From NCBI GenBank assembly GCA_963544755.1, contig CAUUGH010000039.1, forward strand, positions 1 through 14,491: 14,491 nt of DNA, given 5' to 3'. Positions 6,336 to 14,473 of this stretch are shown here, one piece after another. Origin of the DNA: Selenomonas sp963544755 (GTDB taxonomy: Bacteria > Bacillota > Negativicutes > Selenomonadales > Selenomonadaceae). The notes under the pieces were generated by a model. The model did no database searches and had not been told where the DNA came from. It saw nothing but the letters and a program-made list of their open reading frames with translations. The position numbers and the translations under genes were made by a program. Within the stretch, counting starts at the first letter, position 1, and the number at the start of each line of letters is the position of its first letter.

Positions 6336-7364
6336 ATGAAGAAAATTTTTACTTTGCTGCTTGCGGTGCTATTTGTGCTGGTAGCGGCAGGTTGTGCTAC
6401 AAGTGGGCAAGACACAAGCAAAGTCGGCAGTGCTGAACCTGGTTTTGGCAGACGTAAGATCACTATGGGCTACTCACAAATTGGTACACAGTCTACATGG
6501 CGCGCGGCACATACAGCATCTATAAAGCAGGCGGCAGGTGATGCCGGCATTGAGTTACAGTTTTCCGATGCAGAACTAAAGCAAGAAAATCAGATTCGGG
6601 CGATTCGCTCATTTATAACGCAAAAGGTCGATATTATCGCCTTTTCGCCTATCGTGGCAACTGGTTGGGACGATGTATTAAAGGAAGCAAAAGCAGCAAA
6701 GATTCCTGTAATTGTCGTTGATCGCGATCTGCAGACAAACGACGATAGTCTTTATGCTATGCGTATTGGAACGGATGCCGTAAGAGAAGGGCGTGAGGCG
6801 TTTCATTGGCTTGACGGCTATATGCAGGAAAAAGGAAAAAAGCCGCGTGACGGTGGCATGAAGTTTAATGTTGCCGAGATTAAAGGTCCTACAGGCTCAT
6901 CTGTTGTCATACGTCGCGATACAGGCTTTCGCGATGCGATGACCGCATCGTTTAACAAGGATCGTTATGAGATTATCGTAGCTCAAAACTCGACCTTTAC
7001 GAGAGATGGCGGCAAGCAGGTCATGACAGAGATGCTAAAAAGCTATCGTGATAAAATAGATATTCTTTTTGCACAAAATGACGATATGGCGCTTGGCGCA
7101 ATCGAGGCGATTGAATCGGCAGGGTTAAAGCCAGGCACAGATATTGTGATCGTATCTTGTGATGGCACGCGCGCCATCTTTCAGGCGATGATCGAGGGTA
7201 AGAGTAACTGCACAGTCGAGGGCAATCCGCTGCAAGGGCCACTCTTGATGGAGATGGCAAAAAAGATCTTGGCAGGAGAAGAAGTAGAACGCACCGTCTT
7301 TATTAAAGATAGCGTCTACCCTGCTGAAATCGCTCCTATGGCGATACAAGAAAGAAGGTATTAA
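6336..7364 (+). CDS. YtfQ-like sugar-binding lipoprotein (periplasmic binding protein, Peripla_BP_4 type)
   Basis: Exported solute-binding protein of the ribose/galactofuranose class, 342 residues. The N-terminus is a lipoprotein signal (MKKIFTLLLAVLF... with lipobox VAAGC, lipidated C20), then a short linker and the two-lobed binding domain from about 41. It resembles E. coli YtfQ throughout: GYSQIGTQSTWRAA (W55, R56), KQENQIRAIRSF (82-93), VATGW (107-111), VDR (128-130), R194 in VIRRDTGF, QNDDMALGAI (247-256) and the hinge-side DG (D276). These positions fit a sugar ligand, but specificity cannot be read from sequence alone. The ATG at 6336 is preferred over an upstream in-frame ATG at 6177 because it begins the signal peptide and has GGGGA eight bases before it. 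No permease or ATPase gene flanks it; the next gene, 52 bp on with no terminator between, is a membrane diguanylate cyclase. Confidence 0.88.
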   Translation: MKKIFTLLLAVLFVLVAAGCATSGQDTSKVGSAEPGFGRRKITMGYSQIGTQSTWRAAHTASIKQAAGDAGIELQFSDAELKQENQIRAIRSFITQKVDIIAFSPIVATGWDDVLKEAKAAKIPVIVVDRDLQTNDDSLYAMRIGTDAVREGREAFHWLDGYMQEKGKKPRDGGMKFNVAEIKGPTGSSVVIRRDTGFRDAMTASFNKDRYEIIVAQNSTFTRDGGKQVMTEMLKSYRDKIDILFAQNDDMALGAIEAIESAGLKPGTDIVIVSCDGTRAIFQAMIEGKSNCTVEGNPLQGPLLMEMAKKILAGEEVERTVFIKDSVYPAEIAPMAIQERRY

Positions 7365-7416
7365 CCATCAAAGGAAGATGCTTCCCGAAGTAGCGTAGGA
7401 AAGGCGGCGCACGGGC

Positions 7417-9252
7417 ATGGTTTGTAAGAAAGAGTTGCGTACGGTGCTATTTGCTAGTGCTTTTCTCACATTCGCATTTTTGAATAGTTTTTTGGCAGCG
7501 GCAATTTTTTTGCCGCAATCTGTACGGACGGCAGCTGCCCATGAGTCAAGCTTGGCTTTTGATGATGTGGCGGTTTTTTCTATACAAAGTGAGTTGATCA
7601 AAGAGATTGTGCCGACTGAATTTTATTATTGGCAAAGCGACGTGCCGCTGACCTTAAGTCAGCAAAAAGAATTATTGGATGCCGCGCAAAAAGGTGCCGA
7701 CGGTTGGTATAGTTTCGACTATCTAAAGCAGGCGCACACGCGCTATGTTTGGCTTACAACACATTTACCAGATAAAGAGTACAGCTCGACGGCGCTTTTT
7801 TTCAAGACGACAAATCAAGCAGTACACGTCTGGCTCGACGAAAAGCTCATTTACACTTACGGCTCGATGGAAGAAGACTCTTATAATTACGGTACACGCT
7901 GGCATCTAGTGCCGTTGCCTGCTCATTATACCGATGGCTGTATTGTCTTTGGTATGCACTCTTTTGACTCAAGAGCAGTCGGTACATTCGATCATCTTTG
8001 CCTGTGTGATATGCGTGCAAGTGTTGCAAAAATGTTTTTTGCCGATATGCCGTTTGTTTTCGGCTTATCACTCGTTTTTCTTATGAGTGCCATCGTGATA
8101 CTTTATTGTTTTACGCTAAAAGGCAGGCGACGCGCCTATCTGTATCTTCTTTTCTTTCTTTTAGATTATGCTCTTTGGATGCTCAGCGTGATGAACGCTA
8201 AGTATTTTCTGCTTGATTGGTCGACTTTTTGGTGGTATGTGCAGCTTCCTACTACATATGGTTTTGCGATCTTTTCCATTCTTTTTTTTGCAGAACTTTT
8301 GCCAAAAGGAAAGCGCAATTTGATGCGTATTGCCGTTTTGCCGCACATTTTTTTGCTGTGCTTTTCGATCTTTGGTGAAATATTTATTGTACGCGGCATG
8401 ATGTTTAACTGTCTTGGGATCTTTTTTGTGTTGACGATCATTTTTGTGCCGTGGGTGGGCTATCTTTTGTGGCAAGCAGCAAAGAGCGGTAACTCAGATT
8501 GCCGTATAGCACTCGTGCCGCTTTGTGTGGTCGCACCACTTGAGATCTTTGATAGTCTTTGGTCGCATTACCGTCTTATTGATTGGGGTGTTTATATAAC
8601 GCCATTTGGACTACTTTCGGTTGTGTTTTTTCTTTTAAACACTATACGCCAGCGGATTCGTGATGAAGTACGAAACGAAGCGGTGCGAGATTCTTTGCAA
8701 CATGAAGTCCTGGAAGCAAAGGAAAAAGCGCAGATCGATTCGCTTACGAAGTGCTTTAACCGCTACAAATTTGATGCCATCTTCCCCGAGTGGGTGCAGG
8801 TGGCGGAAAATACAGACGGTAACTTGGCACTTTTAATGCTAGATATTGACTTTTTCAAAAGCGTCAATGATACCTACGGACATGACGAGGGCGATCATGT
8901 ACTTAAAACATACGCCGCCGAGTTGCAAAGTGCTTTAGATCGTCGCCATTTGTTGATTCGCTGGGGCGGTGAGGAGTTTGTTATATTGTGCCTACACTAC
9001 GATTTGCAGCAGGCTGCTACGCTTGCTGATATGCTGCGAGAGCGTATAGCAAAGGCTTCTTTGTGTCGTTACCGAGCGATTGAGTGCAGCATAGGTGTTG
9101 CGATTTGGCACGGTGCAAAAGAAGATACGTCTGAGGCATTTTTGAAGCGTGCAGACGGCGCACTTTACGGCGCAAAACTTGAAGGGCGAAACCGTGTGCA
9201 TCTTGAATCGGTCGATAGCCTAGAAACTATAGACGGCAAAAAAAGCAAGTAA
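7417..9252 (+). CDS. Membrane diguanylate cyclase with extracytoplasmic sensor and 7TM region
   Basis: Predicted c-di-GMP synthase, 611 residues. Order: N-terminal signal/anchor (about 8-32, with AAA at 39-41 as a possible cleavage site); an extracytoplasmic domain of about 165 residues whose ALFFKTTNQAVHVWLDEK...YTYGS segment resembles the jelly-roll ectodomains of 7TM-DISM sensors; about seven membrane helices (around 211-232, 240-260, 271-293, 302-324, 328-352, 364-382, 390-410); a helical linker (411-440) ending in the usual DSLT; and a GGDEF domain (441-595). The catalytic signature is GGEEF (517-521), with metal residues D476 and E519/E520, and N484 and D493 for the nucleotide, so it should be active. 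The RxxD inhibitory site is not kept: the four matching residues (508-511) read DRRH. No EAL or HD-GYP domain is fused. It lies 52 bp after the YtfQ-like lipoprotein and is probably cotranscribed with it. AGGAAAGG (7397-7404) serves the ATG with a rather long spacer. Confidence 0.9.
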   Translation: MVCKKELRTVLFASAFLTFAFLNSFLAAAIFLPQSVRTAAAHESSLAFDDVAVFSIQSELIKEIVPTEFYYWQSDVPLTLSQQKELLDAAQKGADGWYSFDYLKQAHTRYVWLTTHLPDKEYSSTALFFKTTNQAVHVWLDEKLIYTYGSMEEDSYNYGTRWHLVPLPAHYTDGCIVFGMHSFDSRAVGTFDHLCLCDMRASVAKMFFADMPFVFGLSLVFLMSAIVILYCFTLKGRRRAYLYLLFFLLDYALWMLSVMNAKYFLLDWSTFWWYVQLPTTYGFAIFSILFFAELLPKGKRNLMRIAVLPHIFLLCFSIFGEIFIVRGMMFNCLGIFFVLTIIFVPWVGYLLWQAAKSGNSDCRIALVPLCVVAPLEIFDSLWSHYRLIDWGVYITPFGLLSVVFFLLNTIRQRIRDEVRNEAVRDSLQHEVLEAKEKAQIDSLTKCFNRYKFDAIFPEWVQVAENTDGNLALLMLDIDFFKSVNDTYGHDEGDHVLKTYAAELQSALDRRHLLIRWGGEEFVILCLHYDLQQAATLADMLRERIAKASLCRYRAIECSIGVAIWHGAKEDTSEAFLKRADGALYGAKLEGRNRVHLESVDSLETIDGKKSK

Positions 9253-9296
9253 ACCTTTTGAATATATATTGATCGAACATGAAAGGAATTTTTCTC

Positions 9297-10460
9297 ATGC
9301 GCTTTATTCATACTGCCGACTGGCATCTTGGGCGGCTCTTTTTCGGTCGCCATCTAACAGATGATCAAGCGCACATCCTAGAAGAATTTGTGCGTCTTGC
9401 TAAAGATGCTCGTGTCAGTGCAGTCATTATCGCAGGCGATATTTACGACCGCGCTGTACCGCCGATTGAAGCGGTAGAACTTTTCGATGATATTCTTTTT
9501 CGTCTGTTGCTTGAAGAAAAAATCAATGTGCTTTATATCGCCGGTAATCACGACAGTGCGGCGCGTCTTGGTTTTGCTAGCCGTCTCCTTGCGGGGGGCG
9601 GTCTTTTTGTTGCAGGGCAGCTAAAAAAGGATGCGCCGCCAATCATTTTAGAAGATAAAGAAGGCAAAGTATCTTTTTCGCTCCTTCCTTACATGGAGCC
9701 TGCGACTGTGCGTTTTACCTATGGTGATGAGGCAAAAGATCTTTCAGGCTTTGACGAAGCGACCGCTTTTGTAGTATCGCGTGCTTCGGCACTCGTGGCT
9801 AAGCATTATCCGAGCGTCGCTATAGCTCACGCCTTTATCGCAGGTGGGATGGCTTCAGATTCTGAGCGCCAGCTTTCCGTTGGCGGTGCAGAAAGTGTCA
9901 GTCCTGCACATTTTTCTGCCTTTTCTTACACAGCACTTGGGCATTTGCACACACCACAGCAGGCAGGTGCGGCAAATATTCGCTATGCCGGTTCGCTTAT
10001 GAAGTATTCTTTTAGCGAAGCGGCGCAGAAAAAAGGCGTAAATATCGTCGATCTTAGTGCGGACGGCTCTTTTTGTATTGAAGAAATCCCCCTTACAGCG
10101 CCATACGATCTAACAGTCATTCGTGCAACGCTTTTAGAAATTCTTCAAGATCGTGATCGCTTCCCAAAGAGTGATGATTATATCTCGGTAGAACTAATGG
10201 ATAAAGGCCCCATACTTGATGCACATGGCAAACTTCGCGCTATTTATCCGAATATTTTGCAGGTCACGCGACCGGGTTTTTTTGAGCAGATAGGCACAGT
10301 ACGCGCTCAATGCAGAAATCAGCTTAATCGCCCCGACGATGTGCTTTTTAGCGAATTTTTCATGGATATGACGGGAGAAACACTCGATGAAGCAAGAAAG
10401 AACGTACTCTTTGCTGCGCTAGAAGAATTGCTGCGCGAAGAAAGAGAGGCAAAAGCATGA
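9297..10460 (+). CDS. sbcD: Exonuclease SbcCD, nuclease subunit SbcD
   Basis: Mre11-type calcineurin-like phosphoesterase, 387 residues, the nuclease of the SbcCD complex that opens DNA hairpins and removes protein-blocked ends in the cytoplasm. Metal-binding motifs are all present: DWH (D8, H10), GDIYD (D48), GNHD (83-86), the AH pair with H178 and GHLH (215-218). The C-terminal part (about 255-387) fits the SbcD capping/C-terminal domain that contacts SbcC. The ATG at 9297 is chosen because AAAGGA lies about nine bases upstream and MRFIHTADWHLG is the family N-terminus; an in-frame ATG at 9279 has no ribosome site. The 44-bp gap after the cyclase has no clear terminator. The end overlaps the sbcC start by ATGA. 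Confidence 0.96.
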   Translation: MRFIHTADWHLGRLFFGRHLTDDQAHILEEFVRLAKDARVSAVIIAGDIYDRAVPPIEAVELFDDILFRLLLEEKINVLYIAGNHDSAARLGFASRLLAGGGLFVAGQLKKDAPPIILEDKEGKVSFSLLPYMEPATVRFTYGDEAKDLSGFDEATAFVVSRASALVAKHYPSVAIAHAFIAGGMASDSERQLSVGGAESVSPAHFSAFSYTALGHLHTPQQAGAANIRYAGSLMKYSFSEAAQKKGVNIVDLSADGSFCIEEIPLTAPYDLTVIRATLLEILQDRDRFPKSDDYISVELMDKGPILDAHGKLRAIYPNILQVTRPGFFEQIGTVRAQCRNQLNRPDDVLFSEFFMDMTGETLDEARKNVLFAALEELLREEREAKA

Positions 10461-13400
10461 GGCCCATCCGATTGACTTTAGAAGCGTTCGGCTCGTATGA
10501 GAAAAAGACTGTCATTGACTTTACAGAACTTAAAGATCGCAGCTTTTTTCTCATCCATGGGCGCACAGGCTCAGGTAAAACGACGCTTCTTGATGCCATG
10601 TGTTTTGCTTTTTACGGCGACACAAGTATGACAGGGCGCACCGGCACGATGATGCGTACAGATGAAGCGCCTCGCGATGTACAGACAAGTGTAGATTTCA
10701 TATTTTCCCTGCACGATAAAAAGTACCATATTTGCCGCAAGCCGTCTTATGAGCGTCTAAAAAAAGATGGCTCAGGCATGACTACAGTGCAAGGCTCGGC
10801 GATACTCCTTCAGATGATGCCGGACGAAAAAGAGCAAGTGATCGCAGAGCGTCCTCTTGCCGTAACGCAAAAAATGACAGAGATTTTAGGCTTTGGATCG
10901 GCGGAGTTTCGTCAAGTTGTGCTACTGCCGCAAGGGGCATTTCGCGACCTTTTAACAGCGAAGGTAGAAGATCGCGAAGCACTTTTAGCCATGCTTTTTA
11001 AGACAGAACGCTACCGCCGCTTAGAACAGCTCTTAAAAAAGCGAGCCGAAGCACTAAAAACTCGCCGAGAAGAAATTAAAATGCAGGAAAAAGCACTTTT
11101 TATAGGAAGCGGCGAAGAAACGCTAGAAGAACTCGTGCAAGCTCGCAAGGCAAAAGAAAAGCTGCTTGTCGAGCTGGAAAAGCAGGCTGGCTTATGTAAA
11201 GAACACCACGAAGCAGCACAGCGTGCCGAGCAAAAAGGACTGCAAGAAGCTAAACTTCTCTTGCGATTGGAGCAGGCGCAAAAAGACCGCGCAGCACATG
11301 AGAAAAAGCGCGGTGACGTTGATCGATATATTGTGCAGCTGGAAAAAGCACGGCGAGCAGCACAGATAGAAGATGTAGCAGACAGTGTATACCGCGATCT
11401 AAAAAAGCTCAAAGTGCATGAAGCTAAGTGTGAAGCTGCCAAAAAAAGCTGCCAACAAGCGGCAGACGTGCTAAAGCAAGCTAAAGAACGAGCAGCAGAA
11501 GAAAAAATGCACGAAGGAGCGCTTGCAGCGTGCAAAGAAAAAGAGCATAAACTCGCCGAGTACGCGAGCAAAGCCGAAGAGTTGACAAAGGCGAGTCAAC
11601 ACGCGAAAAGCTGCAAGCAGATAGCAGAGCAGATGACGGTACAAAAAGAACAAAAAAAGGCGGCAAAAGAAGATATTGCCGCAAGGCTTCTCGCGCTTTC
11701 TGTGCGTGAAAAAGAACTAGTAGCGCAAGCAGCAAGAGTAAAAGGGCTTTCTTTAGAGCTTGCACAAAAAGAAAAGGAGCGAGAACTTAGCCAACATATC
11801 GCCACGCTCAAAGAAAAGTTAGCACAGGCAGAAAAAGCCGCCACGAACGCGCGCGAAGCAGCATCAAAAGCATTGCAGGTAGAAAAAGCGAAAAAAAAGA
11901 GTCAACGCGCCTTAGAAATTGTTTATATGGAAGCTCAAGCAGCACTTTTAGCACGCGATCTAAAAGACGGCGAGCCTTGCTCTGTCTGTGGCTCGACCAT
12001 ACACCCACACCCTTTTTTGTATGTAGACGTCGTGCCGGAAAAAGAAGAAGTAGAACGTGCGCGAGAAGCTGCAGAAAAAGCGGAAAAGGCACGCGCGCAA
12101 GCAGAAAAACTACAGGCAGTTAAAGAAGCTGCGCTTGCAGCTATCGGTGGCGAACTTTTAGCGGCACAAAAATCATTATTGCCATGTAGCAAAGATATAG
12201 CAAGTATTGACGATGCCGTCTTTTCCTTACAGACGGCACTAAAATCGGCAAAAATGGCTGCACAGGCGCAAAAAGAAGCTGCTAGCGAGCGTGAAACCTT
12301 GACTGTTTTACTTACGAAAGCCGAAGCTGCAGAAAAAGAAGCGACTAAAAAAGCTGAAAAAGCCGAGCATGAAGCAGCACAGGCGGTGGGCGTGCTGCAA
12401 GAAAAACGTGCGGCGCTACCAACCGCATACCGTAAGCCAAAAATTTTACAAGAGATGCTTGCATCAGTAAAAAAAGAAATTACCGAGCGCGAAAAAATGC
12501 AAGAGATGGCGCGTATAGGGCTGATACAGGCAGAAAAGACGCTAGCCGCTGCTCTTGCTGGCGCTAAGGCAAAAGAACAAGCAGCCTCGTTTGTACGCGA
12601 AGAAGCAAAAAATAGCAACGCGGTTTTTGCCGCACGTCTAAAAGCTGCAGGCTTTGCCAATGAAGCTGCTTTTCGCGCCGTACTCCAAGGCGTCTTTGCT
12701 ACAGAACAAGGTCGAAAAGATGTGGCAGATCGCATCCGTGCCTATGAAAACACACAAACAGCCCTTGATGAGGCGGAAAAAAAAGCTACATTAGAGGCGG
12801 CAGGTATTGTTAGACCGGATCTTGAAAAACTAAAGACAGCAAGAGAAAACGCGGCTCTTTCGTGGAGTGAAAGCACGCGTAAGGCAGCTACTTTAGCGCA
12901 GGAAATAAAAGAGCGCAAAGGGCGAGAAAACGCCTTGCAAAAGCTCGCCGCCGAAACAGCGACGCTTGAAGCTTTATACCATACAACGGGCAGACTTGCA
13001 GAAGTCGCCACTGGGCAAAATGCCCATCGTATGCACTTTCAAACATACGTCCTTAGATCTATTCTCGCCGATGTGACAGATGCCGCAAATCAACGCCTTT
13101 TGCGTATGACAAACGGACAATACCGTCTAGAGCGTAAAGAAGGCGTTAGCGATATGCGAAAAAATTCAGGTCTTGATCTTGAAGTTTTTGACGAAAATAC
13201 CGGCTATGCACGCCCTATGGCGACGCTATCGGGCGGTGAATCATTCCTAGCTGCCCTTGCGCTCGCCTTAGGTCTTGCAGATGTCATCACCAGCTACGCG
13301 GGCGGTATTCGCCTGGACACCATCTTTATTGATGAGGGCTTTGGCAGTCTTGATGCCGAAACACTCGATCTTGCAATAAAAACTTTAATGGAACTACAAA

Positions 13401-13516
13401 AAGGCGGTCGTCTTGTCGGCATCATCTCTCACGTAGAAGAACTAAAAAGCCGCATAGACGTGCGCCTAGAAGTAGAAAAAGGCAAGAGCGGCAGCCATGC
13501 GCGATTTGTTATGTGA
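10457..13516 (+). CDS. sbcC: Exonuclease SbcCD, ATPase subunit SbcC
   Basis: Rad50/SMC-like ATPase, 1019 residues, partner of SbcD. Walker A GRTGSGKTT (35-43) and the Q-loop LLPQGAF form the N-terminal half of the ATPase. A long Ala/Lys/Glu-rich coiled coil (about 185-500 and 520-870) is interrupted by the zinc hook CSVC (C508, C511), through which two molecules dimerise. The C-terminal half carries the ABC signature LSGGE (924-928), Walker B with D959 and E960, the D-loop SLD (964-966) and the H-loop in IISHVEEL. All key residues and the normal length are present. Translation is coupled to sbcD through the ATGA overlap; AGAGG (10446-10450) lies seven bases before the ATG. No intrinsic terminator was found after the stop codon. 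Confidence 0.96.
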   Translation: MRPIRLTLEAFGSYEKKTVIDFTELKDRSFFLIHGRTGSGKTTLLDAMCFAFYGDTSMTGRTGTMMRTDEAPRDVQTSVDFIFSLHDKKYHICRKPSYERLKKDGSGMTTVQGSAILLQMMPDEKEQVIAERPLAVTQKMTEILGFGSAEFRQVVLLPQGAFRDLLTAKVEDREALLAMLFKTERYRRLEQLLKKRAEALKTRREEIKMQEKALFIGSGEETLEELVQARKAKEKLLVELEKQAGLCKEHHEAAQRAEQKGLQEAKLLLRLEQAQKDRAAHEKKRGDVDRYIVQLEKARRAAQIEDVADSVYRDLKKLKVHEAKCEAAKKSCQQAADVLKQAKERAAEEKMHEGALAACKEKEHKLAEYASKAEELTKASQHAKSCKQIAEQMTVQKEQKKAAKEDIAARLLALSVREKELVAQAARVKGLSLELAQKEKERELSQHIATLKEKLAQAEKAATNAREAASKALQVEKAKKKSQRALEIVYMEAQAALLARDLKDGEPCSVCGSTIHPHPFLYVDVVPEKEEVERAREAAEKAEKARAQAEKLQAVKEAALAAIGGELLAAQKSLLPCSKDIASIDDAVFSLQTALKSAKMAAQAQKEAASERETLTVLLTKAEAAEKEATKKAEKAEHEAAQAVGVLQEKRAALPTAYRKPKILQEMLASVKKEITEREKMQEMARIGLIQAEKTLAAALAGAKAKEQAASFVREEAKNSNAVFAARLKAAGFANEAAFRAVLQGVFATEQGRKDVADRIRAYENTQTALDEAEKKATLEAAGIVRPDLEKLKTARENAALSWSESTRKAATLAQEIKERKGRENALQKLAAETATLEALYHTTGRLAEVATGQNAHRMHFQTYVLRSILADVTDAANQRLLRMTNGQYRLERKEGVSDMRKNSGLDLEVFDENTGYARPMATLSGGESFLAALALALGLADVITSYAGGIRLDTIFIDEGFGSLDAETLDLAIKTLMELQKGGRLVGIISHVEELKSRIDVRLEVEKGKSGSHARFVM

Positions 13517-13543
13517 TAATATGGACATCTTTAGCACTTACGA

Positions 13544-13600
13544 GCATTTGTCAACAAGTTTTTTAAAAGAGTTGACAAATGCATGAAGTTTACCTATACT
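13544..13600 (+). promoter_or_regulatory. Strong promoter with a perfect 12-bp inverted-repeat operator (BirA-box-like)
   Basis: GCATTTGTCAAC (13544-13555) and GTTGACAAATGC (13571-13582) are perfect inverted copies separated by 15 bp. The right arm contains a perfect -35 TTGACA (13572-13577), and 17 bp later is TATACT (13595-13600), so a bound dimer would block RNA polymerase. No T-run follows on either strand, which argues against a terminator. The form TTGTCAAC-N15-GTTGACAA is close to the Firmicute BirA (biotin repressor) operator TTGTTAAC-N15-GTTAACAA; this is a resemblance, not proof. Transcription would run from about 13607 toward the NYN gene. Confidence 0.7.
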
Positions 13601-13634
13601 AAAAAACGTACTGTATGCAATAGGAAATAAAATC

Positions 13635-13671
13635 GTCATAGAACGGTTAGTATTTCAAATATGTCATAGAA
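13635..13671 (+). repeat. 9-bp direct repeat upstream of the NYN gene
   Basis: GTCATAGAA occurs at 13635-13643 and 13663-13671, 28 bp apart start to start. The second copy overlaps the proposed -35 of the proximal promoter of the NYN gene. It may be a protein-binding repeat. Confidence 0.5.
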
Positions 13672-13695
13672 ATCCACATTCAAATGTGCTAAAAT
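13667..13695 (+). promoter_or_regulatory. Proximal promoter of the NYN gene, with a small palindrome
   Basis: TAGAAA (13667-13672), 17 bp, then TAAAAT (13690-13695), preceded by TG at the extended -10 position. CACATT-CA-AATGTG (13675-13688), a 6-bp-arm palindrome, fills the spacer and is well placed for a repressor. Transcription would start near 13702, about 60 nt before the ATG. It would be a second promoter, about 95 bp after the operator-bearing one. Confidence 0.5.
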
Positions 13696-13764
13696 GGATA
13701 CGCTTTTTAGAATACGGATGAGATTAGTAGCTTATAGTTAAAAAATTGTGAGGTTTAATTTTTT

Positions 13765-14463
13765 ATGACATTTGATTCAAGTACAGAAACAGTTGCTGTC
13801 CTTTATGATATTGAAAATGCGCCTTTCGAGATGTTGAATTTTACTTTAGGAAAAGCACAAAAGTTTTTTCCTTGTCGCTTGATCGTCGTTTCCGATTGGG
13901 AAAAGCATCCCGAACAGAAGCGTTGGAATCGCTTGATGAGACGTAAAGGTCTGACATTTCGCCAGATTGATCGCAAGATTGATGGTAAAAATTCCTTAGA
14001 TTATGCCTTGTTTGACATGGCAAAAATCTTGCGTGATGAAGGTGTGCGTCGTTTCCTTATAGTGACGACAGATTCTGATTTTGTGACTATTGCACAAATG
14101 TTGCGTGAAAGTGATACGCCGTGTCATATTATAGGAGTAGGAACAGAGCAGGCAAGTCAAGCTCTGCGTGATGCCTACGATGAGTTTTTTTGCTATCCGC
14201 CAGCAAAGAAGAAAAAGGTAAAAGTTGAAAATAATGAAATGTTAGCGCTGACCGACGAAAAACAAATAAAGGCGAAAACAGAAAAAACAACCGGAATTGC
14301 AACGGGAATAACAGAAAAATGTATACCGATAAGAAAAAACATTTTGCAAGTGCGTTTGCCGCAGTCTCTTTTTGATAAGCTGCAAAAGCAAAAGGAACAT
14401 GAGGATGTAGATATAGATCAGCTAGTGACATATCTTTTGATGCGAGGGTTGCATAACGGCTGA
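13765..14463 (+). CDS. NYN domain (PIN-like) nuclease with C-terminal ribbon-helix-helix-like segment
   Basis: A 232-residue protein with an N-terminal NYN domain (about 8-145), the PIN-like fold of LabA/DUF88-type putative ribonucleases. The acidic metal-site residues are visible: VLYDIENAP (D15, N18), SLDYALFDMA (D79) and VTTDSDF (D103, D105), all in the usual places. A lysine-rich linker (146-192) leads to ILQVRLPQSLFDKLQ...QLVTYLLMRGL (193-229). This has the strand-helix-helix pattern and 'vRLP..l...L' start of ribbon-helix-helix DNA-binding domains (Arc/MetJ/HicB type). An RNA- or DNA-cleaving role is inferred from the fold family; the substrate is unknown. The ATG at 13765 follows TGAGGT (13749-13754) by ten bases. 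It stands apart from sbcC behind a 248-bp regulatory region with two possible promoters. The next gene starts 10 bases after its stop. Confidence 0.8.
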   Translation: MTFDSSTETVAVLYDIENAPFEMLNFTLGKAQKFFPCRLIVVSDWEKHPEQKRWNRLMRRKGLTFRQIDRKIDGKNSLDYALFDMAKILRDEGVRRFLIVTTDSDFVTIAQMLRESDTPCHIIGVGTEQASQALRDAYDEFFCYPPAKKKKVKVENNEMLALTDEKQIKAKTEKTTGIATGITEKCIPIRKNILQVRLPQSLFDKLQKQKEHEDVDIDQLVTYLLMRGLHNG

Positions 14464-14473
14464 GGGGCGTATT

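Noticed and set aside
11935..12735. Minus-strand open frames (up to 266 codons) across sbcC
   Set aside because: Ser/Ala/Cys-rich translations mirror the Ala/Lys-rich coiled coil codons of sbcC; no ribosome site or domain.
13544..13582. Inverted repeat as the sbcC transcription terminator
   Set aside because: No T-run follows on either strand and the stem is AT-rich with a 15-base loop, while the right arm forms part of a near-perfect promoter.
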